Shown here: piece by piece, positions 1 through 6,933 of the stretch
Layout of the letters: the number at the start of each line of letters is the position of its first letter
Numbering within the stretch: the first letter of the stretch is position 1
From: Bacteriovoracaceae bacterium
GTDB lineage: Bacteria; Bdellovibrionota; Bacteriovoracia; Bacteriovoracales; Bacteriovoracaceae
Direction of reading: 5' to 3'
Length of the DNA stretch: 9,190 nucleotides
Assembly (NCBI GenBank): GCA_023151145.1
Contig: JAKLJM010000066.1
Span: 1-9,190, forward strand
Translations under genes and position numbers: made by a program
Notes under the pieces: generated by a model
Told to the model about the DNA's origin: nothing
What the model saw: only the letters and a program-made list of their open reading frames with translations
Database searches by the model: none

Positions 1-539
1 ATCTAGAGATCGGTACTGGTTACGGCGATTTCATGATGGAATACTGTTTAAAGCATCCTGAAGTGAATTTCGTTGGATTAGATTATCGCTTTAAACGTTC
101 TTATAGTGTGGCCAAAAAATTGGCGGAACATCCTCAAAAAGATTTTTTTCGCTACTTGCGCGCTAAGGGCGAAAGAGTTGAGTTTATGTTTGCAGAAAAC
201 GAACTCGATAATATTTTTTATTTTTTTCCAGACCCGTGGCCAAAAACTCGCCATCATAAAAAACGTTTGATTCAAAAACCTTTTTTAGATGCAGCGGTAA
301 AATCACTTAAACCAAATGGAATTTTGTGGATTAAAACTGACAATGATGGATATGCTGAATGGATGGAACATGAAATCAATCAGCATAACGGATTTGAGGT
401 TTTACTCGTCTCAAAAGACTTACGTGCAGAACATCCCGATCACTTCCTCGCTAGCTTTGAAACTAAGTTTGAAAAAATTTTCCTTAAACAAGGAATTAAA
501 ATAAAGGCTTTTGTTTTAAGAAATAAAAAGGAAAAGTAA
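1..539 (+). CDS. trmB: tRNA (guanine-N7-)-methyltransferase TrmB, 5'-truncated
   Basis: SAM-dependent enzyme that makes 7-methylguanosine at position 46 in the tRNA variable loop; cytoplasmic. The reading frame is open from base 3, so the gene begins before the window; the ATG at 33 lies after the SAM-binding loop and is not the start. Visible residues open with the glycine-rich motif I (LEIGTGYGDF, bases 3-32), followed by an acidic motif (VGLDYRF). The family signature FPDPWPKTRHHKKRL lies at about bases 225-269, then IKTDNDGYAEWM, and a C-terminal T-KFE...G segment typical of TrmB. About 178 residues are present; family members are usually 210-240, so roughly 30-60 N-terminal residues are missing. 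The stop at 537-539 is 4 bases before dnaG, which implies co-transcription and probably coupled translation. The call rests on the signature and is very secure. Confidence 0.95.
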   Translation, partial: LEIGTGYGDFMMEYCLKHPEVNFVGLDYRFKRSYSVAKKLAEHPQKDFFRYLRAKGERVEFMFAENELDNIFYFFPDPWPKTRHHKKRLIQKPFLDAAVKSLKPNGILWIKTDNDGYAEWMEHEINQHNGFEVLLVSKDLRAEHPDHFLASFETKFEKIFLKQGIKIKAFVLRNKKEK

Positions 540-543
540 TCAT

Positions 544-2451
544 ATGTCCCTAGAGGATCTTAAAAATCGCATTAAATCAGATTTGCCGATTTCTACGATC
601 ATCGGTCAATACTTAGCCCTTCATCGCCAAGGCTCGGGCTTAGTCGCGATTTGTCCTTTTCACGACGACACTAAACCATCAATGAACGTCAATGACAGCA
701 GAGGCATGTATAAATGTTTTGCTTGTAATGCTGGTGGCGACGCTATTACCTTTGTTCAAAAATATCAAAAATTAGAATTTATCGAAGCTTTAAAAGAAAT
801 CTGCCAAAAAAATGGTATCAACTTCGATGCCTACAAAGAAGAAAAACGTCAAAATCCTAAAATGGAAATGGCAAAACGTATTTTATCATTGGCCACCAGG
901 CTCTATCGTGAAACGGCTAAATCAAAAGCTTATCCACACTATAACGAATTTATTATTAAGCGTGCTATTTTAGACGAGAGTGCCACTACTTTTTCACTAG
1001 GATATGCTCCTTCAAAAAATGCACTGACAGAATATTTAAAAACCATTACGGATGAGAAAGACCGCAAATTCGCTCGCGACATCGCACTTGAAATAGGCAT
1101 CATCAAAAAAGATCGCAACAACCCCGAAGAGACCTACGATACTTTTAGAGATCGCATCATGTTTCCTATTTGGGATAGTTTAGGTGTTGTCATCGGCTTT
1201 ACATCTCGAGCTGTACGCGAAGGGCAAATTCCCAAATACTTAAACTCAACCGACTCGCTCTTATTCAACAAAGGAAACCTGCTTTACGGTTTTCATTTGG
1301 CCAAAAGCCATATTCGTGAAAAAGATGCTGCTATCGTCGTTGAAGGAAACATGGACCAACTGGCGCTTTATCAATACGGATTTAAAAATGCCGTAGCGAT
1401 TCAAGGAACCGCATTAGGTGAACAGGCACTCCAACGTTTAATAGGTTTAACTAAAAATATTTATATAGCTCTTGATAACGATGCTCCCGGGTACAAAGCG
1501 GCTGAACGCATGAACAACCAGCTTCTTGAAAAAGGGATCATTGGACTTTATGTCAATTATGATCCGGTTAAAGATGCTGACGAGTTTTTAAAAGCTGAGG
1601 GCGGCATTAAACTCCAGGAGCGCCTTGATAACGCTAGACCGATGGTTGATGTTATTCTCGACAAAATATTTCCAGAAAAAGTTCCAGAGCTCGTTAATCG
1701 AAAACTTGATGTCCTCAATAAAGCTTTTGAAGTGGTTAAACCACTTGGCACCAATCTTGAAGCAACAGAGCGACTGATAAACTTCGCTAAGCGTCTAGGA
1801 CTTACCTCTGATGCAGGTCAAATCCGCAAAAGCTATGAAGATTACTTAGCAAAAAATAAAACAAAGCCTCGTGAATTTGCCAAAGCTCCCGTTCAGCACA
1901 CTGAAAATGAGAGTGAAACACTCGATGAAAATCTAACTAACGATGCTGAATTTCTCTCAGTAAAAACCTTTGTTGAACCGATAAAACCAGTCCAACTCAA
2001 CAGCGAGCGATTGTTACTGCAAGAATTAGTCCAAAATCCTCATGCATTTAGTTCACCTCTTGTGAGTGAAATTCTTGATTTACTCCCTTCGGATGAGGTA
2101 AAAAAGTATATTACTAGGCTCAAGCGCCTAGTTTACGAAATCGATGAAGGCGAATACAGCAGCATGGTTTCGAACTTGATGAGTAATGAAGAGGTGCCGT
2201 TAGAAATTAAAGAAATAGTTTCATCTGCACTTTATCAATACAAACCTCGTAACATTGATGAAAAAGTTTTAAGTCGTTTATTTTTTGATTTAAAAATTAA
2301 AATTAAAGCAGAAATTTTAATAAAACAAAAAGAGGATTTAAAAAAACAACAAGATCAATTTCAAACAGAACTTGAATTAAACGAACTTCTGTCAAAAATT
2401 GGTCATATAGAAAAAGAACTTCAAGTATTAAAAAAACTTAAGCATAAATAA
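544..2451 (+). CDS. dnaG: DNA primase DnaG
   Basis: Synthesises RNA primers for replication on DnaB-unwound template. Domains in order: an N-terminal CHC2 zinc finger with ligands C37, H40, C58 and C61; the RNA-polymerase core with FRDRIMFPIW (201-210) and KYLNS (231-235); a TOPRIM fold with metal-binding E267 (VVEGNMD), D311 and D313 (ALDNDAPGYKAA) and D344/D346 (KDADEFL); an acidic linker at about 450-485; and a Lys/Glu-rich helical C-terminus (about 585-635), where the helicase-binding domain normally lies. At 635 residues it is longer than E. coli DnaG (581). Usual motifs are altered: EGYMD reads EGNMD, DGD reads DND, and FGGR reads FTSR, but the metal ligands and R222 are kept. The ATG at 544 lies 4 bases after trmB and gives a complete zinc-finger N-terminus. 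No strong Shine-Dalgarno is visible (AAAAGGAAAAG lies in the trmB end), which fits coupled translation. Confidence 0.97.
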   Translation: MSLEDLKNRIKSDLPISTIIGQYLALHRQGSGLVAICPFHDDTKPSMNVNDSRGMYKCFACNAGGDAITFVQKYQKLEFIEALKEICQKNGINFDAYKEEKRQNPKMEMAKRILSLATRLYRETAKSKAYPHYNEFIIKRAILDESATTFSLGYAPSKNALTEYLKTITDEKDRKFARDIALEIGIIKKDRNNPEETYDTFRDRIMFPIWDSLGVVIGFTSRAVREGQIPKYLNSTDSLLFNKGNLLYGFHLAKSHIREKDAAIVVEGNMDQLALYQYGFKNAVAIQGTALGEQALQRLIGLTKNIYIALDNDAPGYKAAERMNNQLLEKGIIGLYVNYDPVKDADEFLKAEGGIKLQERLDNARPMVDVILDKIFPEKVPELVNRKLDVLNKAFEVVKPLGTNLEATERLINFAKRLGLTSDAGQIRKSYEDYLAKNKTKPREFAKAPVQHTENESETLDENLTNDAEFLSVKTFVEPIKPVQLNSERLLLQELVQNPHAFSSPLVSEILDLLPSDEVKKYITRLKRLVYEIDEGEYSSMVSNLMSNEEVPLEIKEIVSSALYQYKPRNIDEKVLSRLFFDLKIKIKAEILIKQKEDLKKQQDQFQTELELNELLSKIGHIEKELQVLKKLKHK

Positions 2452-2470
2452 TTAAAGCCCAAAAATTAAA

Positions 2471-2476
2471 AAGGGG
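2471..2476 (+). promoter_or_regulatory. Shine-Dalgarno of rpoD
   Basis: AAGGGG followed by 7 bases and the ATG at 2484. It fixes the rpoD start and gives the gene independent translation initiation after dnaG, consistent with a higher protein requirement for sigma factor than for primase. Confidence 0.8.
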
Positions 2477-2483
2477 AACAAGA

Positions 2484-4244
2484 ATGTCAATCTCGCCAAG
2501 CGTACAAGCTTTTCTTAATTCAAAAGAATTCAATCGTCTTTTGTCTAAAGGAAAAGACCAAAGCTTTATTACTCCAGAAGAAATTAACGACGCGATTCCA
2601 GCAAGTATCGTAGCATCTGCTGATATTGACGAAATTATGAATCAGCTCTTAGAGCTTAAAATCGAAATTCAAGATAGTGTGACGGAAACAGATGAAGACG
2701 AAGAAGGTATCCGTTTAGATGGAACAGAAATCATCGAAGAAGCACTCTCTCGTGAAGAAAAAGCAGAGCTTCGCTCAGCTTCGACTGATCCGGTAAAACT
2801 ATATTTAAAACGTATGGGTTCAGTGGCACTTCTTACACGCGAAGGCGAAGTAGAAATTGCAAAAGAAATTGAAGAAGGAGAAAGAGAAATTATCCTTTCT
2901 GCCATTTCTTCTACTCACGCACTAAAAGAAGTTGTTAAACTTCGTGAGAAAATTGAAACTCAAGAAAATCCACAGGAATTCGTCAAAGAACTTGTGCGCG
3001 GTCTTGATGATGAATCTTCTCCACAAGACATTAAGAAAGTTCAAACTCGCATTTATGCAGTTATTGATCAAATCCAAATCATTCTTTCTGAAACTGAAAA
3101 AGCAGATGGTACACTAAAGGCGCTAGATGCTCCTCAGAAAAAACTTATGGATGAAATTTCTGCAGAACTTGCGGATTTAACTTTCAACAGAAAGATCATT
3201 AACTCTTTCGTTGAACCAGTTAAGAAATACTACCTTCAATTTAAAGAACTCTTCGATCAACAGGATCGTATTTTTAAATTTTTAGAAGTAAAAGACAGTG
3301 AAGACTATCGTGTCCTTTATGAAAAAGTAATGGAAGACGATAACTACAAAAGAAAATTAGCAAAAGATCTTTTCACTACAGATGCAAAAATCGAACAACT
3401 TATTCGTAACCAAGAAGATATCCTAAGAAAACTACGTCGTTTAACGATCGATGCAGGAATGGAATTTAACGAAATTGAAAAAGTTTACAAGATTATCATT
3501 CACGGTGAAACAAAAGCCGATAAAGCAAAAGCACAACTCGTTGAAGCTAACTTACGTCTCGTTGTTTCTATTGCTAAAAAATACACAAACCGCGGTCTTC
3601 AATTCCTAGATCTCATCCAGGAAGGAAACATCGGTCTTATGAAAGCCGTTGATAAGTTCGAGTACCGTCGTGGATATAAGTTTTCTACTTATGCAACTTG
3701 GTGGATTCGTCAGGCGATCACAAGAGCGATTGCTGACCAAGCTAGAACAATCCGTATTCCAGTTCACATGATTGAAACAATCAACAAAATGGTTAGAACA
3801 TCTCGTCAATTAATTCAGGAATTAGGCCGTGAGCCAACTCCAGAAGAAATTGCAGAGAAAATGGAACTTCCTGTTGATAAAGTGAAAAAAGTTCAAAAGA
3901 TCTCTAAAGAACCTATCTCTCTAGAAACTCCAATCGGGGAAGAAGAAGATTCATCTTTAGGTGACTTTATCGAAGATAAAAAAGTGATCTCTCCAGTTGA
4001 TGCTGTGATGAGTGTGACATTATCAGAACAAACAAGAGCAGTGCTTTCAACTCTTACTCCAAGAGAAGAAAAAGTTCTTCGTATGCGTTTTGGTATTGGT
4101 GAAAAATCTGATCATACTCTTGAAGAAGTTGGACAAGATTTCTTCGTAACAAGAGAGCGTATTCGTCAGATCGAAGCGAAAGCTCTTAGAAAACTTCGCC
4201 ACCCTTCACGTGCTAAGCTTTTAAAATCTTACGTAGATAACTAA
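2484..4244 (+). CDS. rpoD: RNA polymerase primary sigma factor (sigma-70, RpoD)
   Basis: Housekeeping sigma factor that directs RNA polymerase to -10/-35 promoters. Domains over 586 residues: region 1.1 (about 5-65), an acidic linker (68-95), region 1.2 (DPVKLYLKRMGSVALLTREG, 102-121), a non-conserved helical insert (about 136-340), and region 2 (about 348-430). Region 2 contains the core-binding DLIQEGNIGLMKAVDKF and the -10-melting segment YKFSTYATWWIRQAI (398-412). Region 3 follows (about 431-505), then region 4 (about 520-586) with LTPREEKVLRMRFGIG and the helix-turn-helix VTRERIRQIEAKALRKLRHP (555-574), close to identical to E. coli. Full region 1.1 marks it as the primary factor rather than an RpoS/RpoH relative. 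It starts 32 bases after dnaG with its own Shine-Dalgarno (AAGGGG, 2471-2476, 7 bases before ATG) and ends at a strong terminator, so it is the last gene of the operon. Confidence 0.98.
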   Translation: MSISPSVQAFLNSKEFNRLLSKGKDQSFITPEEINDAIPASIVASADIDEIMNQLLELKIEIQDSVTETDEDEEGIRLDGTEIIEEALSREEKAELRSASTDPVKLYLKRMGSVALLTREGEVEIAKEIEEGEREIILSAISSTHALKEVVKLREKIETQENPQEFVKELVRGLDDESSPQDIKKVQTRIYAVIDQIQIILSETEKADGTLKALDAPQKKLMDEISAELADLTFNRKIINSFVEPVKKYYLQFKELFDQQDRIFKFLEVKDSEDYRVLYEKVMEDDNYKRKLAKDLFTTDAKIEQLIRNQEDILRKLRRLTIDAGMEFNEIEKVYKIIIHGETKADKAKAQLVEANLRLVVSIAKKYTNRGLQFLDLIQEGNIGLMKAVDKFEYRRGYKFSTYATWWIRQAITRAIADQARTIRIPVHMIETINKMVRTSRQLIQELGREPTPEEIAEKMELPVDKVKKVQKISKEPISLETPIGEEEDSSLGDFIEDKKVISPVDAVMSVTLSEQTRAVLSTLTPREEKVLRMRFGIGEKSDHTLEEVGQDFFVTRERIRQIEAKALRKLRHPSRAKLLKSYVDN

Positions 4245-4248
4245 GTCT

Positions 4249-4277
4249 AAAGGCCGCTTTTAGCGGCCTTTTTTTTC
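4249..4277 (+). terminator. Intrinsic terminator after rpoD
   Basis: A GC-rich hairpin lies 4 bases after the rpoD stop. The perfect stem AAAGGCCGCT (4249-4258) pairs with AGCGGCCTTT (4262-4271) around a TTT loop. The 3' arm continues into an unbroken T-run to 4276. It closes the trmB-dnaG-rpoD unit. Its core, GCCGCTTTTAGCGGC, recurs exactly in the terminator after the dapB-like gene. Confidence 0.93.
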
Positions 4278-4305
4278 TTAATACTCGAGCAAAAAACTTT
4301 TTAAA

Positions 4306-4333
4306 TTGCACTCATTCACAAATTCCTTATACT
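4306..4333 (+). promoter_or_regulatory. Sigma-70-type promoter of the dapB-like gene
   Basis: A -35 box TTGCAC (4306-4311), a 16-base spacer and a -10 box TATACT (4328-4333) match TTGACA/TATAAT at 4 of 6 and 5 of 6 positions. Transcription would start near 4340, giving an untranslated leader of about 100 bases. The position directly after the rpoD terminator supports an independent unit. Confidence 0.65.
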
Positions 4334-4400
4334 AAATACTGGCTACGCAATCATTCTAAAAATTCATTCATTTATTTGGGTGCTTTAAATAGCAGTTCTT

Positions 4401-4440
4401 GAAAAGTAGGGTCGCTTTTCTTCATTTTCTCAAGGAGGAA
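4401..4440 (+). promoter_or_regulatory. Possible alternative leader hairpins upstream of dapB
   Basis: GAAAAG (4401-4406) can pair with CTTTTC (4415-4420). TTCTTC (4418-4423) can instead pair with GAGGAA (4435-4440), which overlaps the Shine-Dalgarno; one U-G wobble is needed and the loop is 11 bases. Because bases 4418-4420 are shared, the two structures exclude each other. Both stems are short and AT-rich, so a real switch is speculative. Confidence 0.25.
4432..4438 (+). promoter_or_regulatory. Strong Shine-Dalgarno of the dapB-like gene
   Basis: AAGGAGG, a near-perfect anti-16S match, lies 4 bases before the ATG at 4443. It fixes the start codon chosen. Confidence 0.88.
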
Positions 4441-4442
4441 GT

Positions 4443-5207
4443 ATGTCCTTACGTGTAGGCTTAATCGGCTTTGGAAGAACAGGTTCAATTGTAGCTAGTG
4501 AAATTATAAAGGAACCTGCTATGTCTCTGAGTTGGGTTTGTCGGAAAAATATTTCTTCAGATTTTCAATATGCAAGTCATGCTTTAGGAAAAGATTCAAA
4601 CTTTGCACCTTTTGTATCAGCAGAAAATATTTGCGAACATTTTCTTAAACAAAATCCTGTCGATGTTATTATTGATTTCTCTAACCATCATTCAGTAAAA
4701 TTATATGAACAATTTTCAAAATTTAATATTGCAATCGTTAGTGCCATTTCAAATTATTCAAATGAAGAGTTACAAATCATTAACAATGAATCACACAATT
4801 GTCCCATTCTTCACTCCCCAAATATTACCCTAGGAATAAACTGGCTCATGCTAGCATCAAAACTCCTTCGAAAAATTATTCCTCATGCTGACATTGAAAT
4901 TGTCGAAGAACATTTTCGTGACAAAAAAGATGCATCGGGTACAGCCTTAAGAATAGCTGAACAATTACAACTCAATCCTAAAAAGCACGTCAATTCCATT
5001 CGTGTTGGCGGAATCGTAGGAAAACATGAAATTATTTTTGGACTTCCCTATCAAACGATTCGACTTACTCACGAAAGCATTAATCGAGCCGCCTTTGGTA
5101 CAGGTGCTATTTTTGCGGCAAAGTGGTTGATTGGAAAAACTCCGGGGCTTTATAGTATGGAAGAAGTGTTACAAAAAAAATTTATTGCTCAAATTGAGAA
5201 TATGTAA
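4443..5207 (+). CDS. dapB: 4-hydroxy-tetrahydrodipicolinate reductase (DapB), divergent subfamily
   Basis: Predicted NAD(P)H-dependent reductase of the diaminopimelate/lysine pathway, which supplies lysine and the peptidoglycan cross-linking residue; cytoplasmic, 254 residues against 273 in E. coli. The N-terminal Rossmann half has the dinucleotide loop GFGRTG (9-14) and VIIDFS (75-80). The C-terminal half has SPNITLGIN (125-133), the catalytic region IEIVEEHFRDKKDASGTAL (151-169) with H157 and K161 matching E. coli H159 and K163, VGGIVGKHEIIFG (188-200), and GLYSMEEVL near the end. Several family hallmarks differ. The second His of the HH pair is Phe, the Pro of DAPSGT is absent, and the usual GTTG cofactor loop reads SAISN (100-104). 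I recall similar sequences in Firmicutes, which would suggest transfer or a separate subfamily. It is monocistronic, with its own promoter and terminator. The family call is secure; the exact substrate is less so. Confidence 0.85.
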   Translation: MSLRVGLIGFGRTGSIVASEIIKEPAMSLSWVCRKNISSDFQYASHALGKDSNFAPFVSAENICEHFLKQNPVDVIIDFSNHHSVKLYEQFSKFNIAIVSAISNYSNEELQIINNESHNCPILHSPNITLGINWLMLASKLLRKIIPHADIEIVEEHFRDKKDASGTALRIAEQLQLNPKKHVNSIRVGGIVGKHEIIFGLPYQTIRLTHESINRAAFGTGAIFAAKWLIGKTPGLYSMEEVLQKKFIAQIENM

Positions 5208-5236
5208 GAAAGCCGCTTTTAGCGGCTTTCTTTTAT
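5206..5236 (+). terminator. Intrinsic terminator after dapB, possibly bidirectional
   Basis: A perfect stem GAAAGCCGCT (5208-5217) pairs with AGCGGCTTTC (5221-5230) around a TTT loop; two further A-T pairs extend it into the stop codon. A T-rich tract (TTTTATTT) follows on the plus strand. The minus-strand gene ends at 5240, so the same hairpin may also stop transcription coming from that side, although the T-tract in that direction is poor. Confidence 0.87.
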
Positions 5237-5239
5237 TTC

Positions 5240-5908
5240 TTAATTTCTTAAATCACTTACTTTTACTTTTTCAACATTGCCTTTATAGATGACTGTCGAC
5301 GTATCTAAGTAACCAAATCCTACTTTCTCAACCAAAGCTTCTCCATTGGCAAAAACTGCAAGTACTCTAACATTTTTTCCTAATTTAATTGTTTCCGTTT
5401 CAACGGCTAATTCCGCCACTGTTCCTTTTTTGATGCCATCAACAGACTCAACTTCAGCGACAGTATTCTCTACGTTGTTTATGATAAAATCAAAACGCTG
5501 AGGCAACCCATAACCAGGAATTCTATCGGCTTCATATGAACGACAACCAACGTAGGCTTTCTTGTTTTCGAATAAGTTATAAACTTGGCAGAATCTATTA
5601 ATTGTTTCAGTTTTTGAATTACCTAATAAGGTATCTACTAGCAAATATTCCCCTGCTTTAACTCCTGCAATTTCGTTATATGTTTCGATAACGTAATCTT
5701 CCATTAAAACCACTTCACGCTTTCCAGTTTTATAATTAAAAAATTTATTTGTTTTTCCATCTTCTGATAGATCCCAACCACCTAATTCAATTATTTGAGA
5801 ATTATCTTTATGAATATATTTGCGAACTTTACTTACCCATTCTCTGGCCGATACAGCTTGAACTAACACAACTGTAGATAGAACTGATAACATGAAAATT
5901 TTTTTCAT
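5240..5908 (-). CDS. Exported protein of unknown function
   Basis: I do not recognise a family. The 222-residue product begins with a standard Sec signal peptide: MKK, a hydrophobic run to about residue 16, then QAVSA with likely cleavage after A21. It therefore probably acts in the periplasm or outside the cell. There is no lipobox cysteine and no later membrane segment. The mature part has only two cysteines (C107 and C122), which could form one disulfide, and is rich in short beta-prone stretches. The last 55 or so residues (VRVLAVFANGEALVEKVGFG, then VIYKGNVEKVKVSDL) look like a small beta-barrel/SH3-like domain, but this is a weak impression. The start is supported by a GGAGG Shine-Dalgarno (plus-strand CCTCC, 5913-5917) 4 bases before ATG. 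The gene converges on dapB. Confidence 0.85.
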   Translation of the reverse strand: MKKIFMLSVLSTVVLVQAVSAREWVSKVRKYIHKDNSQIIELGGWDLSEDGKTNKFFNYKTGKREVVLMEDYVIETYNEIAGVKAGEYLLVDTLLGNSKTETINRFCQVYNLFENKKAYVGCRSYEADRIPGYGLPQRFDFIINNVENTVAEVESVDGIKKGTVAELAVETETIKLGKNVRVLAVFANGEALVEKVGFGYLDTSTVIYKGNVEKVKVSDLRN

Positions 5909-5984
5909 AACGCCTCCAGAGCAAGTTTCTTTTATTCATTTAATTTAACATGCTCAAGAAAATTCACCATCAATTCAGGCAATG

Positions 5985-6011
5985 TTTATAGAGTGTAAAA
6001 TGTTTAGACAA
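5985..6011 (-). promoter_or_regulatory. Possible promoter of the exported-protein gene
   Basis: On the minus strand, TTGTCT (6011-6006), a 15-base spacer and TATAAA (5990-5985) resemble a sigma-70 promoter. Transcription would start near 5978, giving a leader of about 70 bases. The spacer is short of the 17-base optimum, so the call is tentative. Confidence 0.38.
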
Positions 6012-6037
6012 AACCCGAAAAAGACCTATTATTACGA

Positions 6038-6826
6038 CTACTTAACCCAGCAACTGGGTCTTTTCCCAAGTCCATTTTGGCAATGCCAATTTTGCACTTC
6101 ATTTTCCCAAAGTGCTTCTGAAGTTGAACAAAAAGCCCCATTGGCGATCGTTTCAGCTCGACATTGTAAGGAAGGATAGAATGTATAAAAGTTTTTATCT
6201 TCTTTTGAAAGATCAGGAAGAGCATAAAATTTATCATTACTTGAAATTGCTTTAATACGTCTCAAGCTATGATGAAATTCTGTGAAAAACTCTACTCCTG
6301 TCATGGCAACACGCTCACAAAGCAATTGATCACTTAATAAAGAGTAAGAAGTAAGGCATTTAGCTTTTACCACTGGATCAATGAACTTTAATTCCATTGA
6401 ATCATATTCTCTAAATAACTTCTTTAAGCACACAGCGCTTGAAAAATAATCGCTTTCAGCTTCAGGTGATAAGATTTGAGTTTTTTTCTGAACTTCTTCT
6501 GAGGTTTCACCTAAGATATGTCCTATTTCATGACAAAGAATGTGAGCATAACCGTCTTCTGATAAATTTGGGTAAAGGGTGGAAAACTCTGAACCAAAAG
6601 TGATTTTTACCACATCATTTTCAACCACCACTCCACCTGTATATAAGGTGTTTTCAAAATCTTGATTAATAGTAATTTTTCTTAGACCAATTCTTTGAAC
6701 GAATGGATTAAATATTTTTATTAAGGTTTTTTCCATTGTCGATAGATCAGATTTTTCAAGAATCTCTTCTGCAGAAGATGATACAATGGTGCTTAAGATA
6801 ATGAATGCTAAAAATATTGATTTCAT
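6038..6826 (-). CDS. Exported zinc-metalloprotease-like protein (HExxH)
   Basis: The 262-residue product has an N-terminal signal peptide (MKSIFLAFIILSTIVSSSA; likely cleavage near residue 19-20). It carries a zinc-protease helix CHEIGHILGE with HEIGH at 99-103: the two His bind metal and E100 would be the catalytic base. About 20 residues on lies PEAESDYFSS (121-130), which resembles the ExxxD third-ligand segment of gluzincins such as M48 peptidases. Eight cysteines remain after the signal (98, 133, 157, 170, 222, 233, 249, 259), which suggests a disulfide-stabilised protein outside the cytoplasm. The C-terminus has a YPSLQCRAET...C...C...RPSCWVK layout that I recall from secreted Bdellovibrio-type proteins; this is memory, not a search. 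GAGGG (plus 6834-6838) lies 7 bases before ATG and supports the start. The substrate is unknown. Confidence 0.85.
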   Translation of the reverse strand: MKSIFLAFIILSTIVSSSAEEILEKSDLSTMEKTLIKIFNPFVQRIGLRKITINQDFENTLYTGGVVVENDVVKITFGSEFSTLYPNLSEDGYAHILCHEIGHILGETSEEVQKKTQILSPEAESDYFSSAVCLKKLFREYDSMELKFIDPVVKAKCLTSYSLLSDQLLCERVAMTGVEFFTEFHHSLRRIKAISSNDKFYALPDLSKEDKNFYTFYPSLQCRAETIANGAFCSTSEALWENEVQNWHCQNGLGKRPSCWVK

Positions 6827-6852
6827 TTTTTATCCCTCATTAGTACTTATTT

Positions 6853-6883
6853 TTTATATCAGATTTATTATTTGTTTACTTAA
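6853..6883 (-). promoter_or_regulatory. Possible promoter of the metalloprotease gene
   Basis: On the minus strand TATAAA (6858-6853) is a good -10 box about 27 bases before the start codon. The best -35 candidate, TTAAGT (6883-6878), is 19 bases away, which is long. The leader would be about 20 bases, just enough for the Shine-Dalgarno. Confidence 0.3.
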
Positions 6884-6933
6884 AACCCCATAATAAAAAC
6901 ATCCTTGTTCATTTTTTAGACAATTCACTCTAT

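Noticed and set aside
2360..2450. An internal promoter for rpoD at the end of dnaG, as in E. coli
   Set aside because: Only fragments such as TTGAAT and CATATAG were seen, with no acceptable spacing between a -35 and a -10 box.
2669..2905. Minus-strand open frame inside rpoD (also 3606-3809)
   Set aside because: Antiparallel to strongly conserved sigma-factor codons; Ser/Arg-rich composition is typical of a shadow frame and there is no ribosome site.
4334..4442. A lysine-type riboswitch before dapB
   Set aside because: The leader is only about 100 bases and lacks the large multi-helix junction and conserved elements of the lysine aptamer; only short AT-rich hairpins are possible.
5173..5180. 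A8 run followed by TTT in dapB as a programmed slippage site
   Set aside because: It is six to ten codons from the natural end, encodes ordinary Lys-Lys-Phe, and such runs are expected in AT-rich DNA; no useful alternative frame follows.
6045..6059. Hairpin ACCCAG-CAA-CTGGGT as a terminator of the minus-strand protease gene
   Set aside because: It lies inside the last codons of the gene (RPSCWVK) and is not followed by a T-run on the minus strand.
5982..6179. Plus-strand open frame over the 3' end of the metalloprotease gene
   Set aside because: It overlaps the conserved Cys-rich C-terminus of the minus-strand gene and has no ribosome site.
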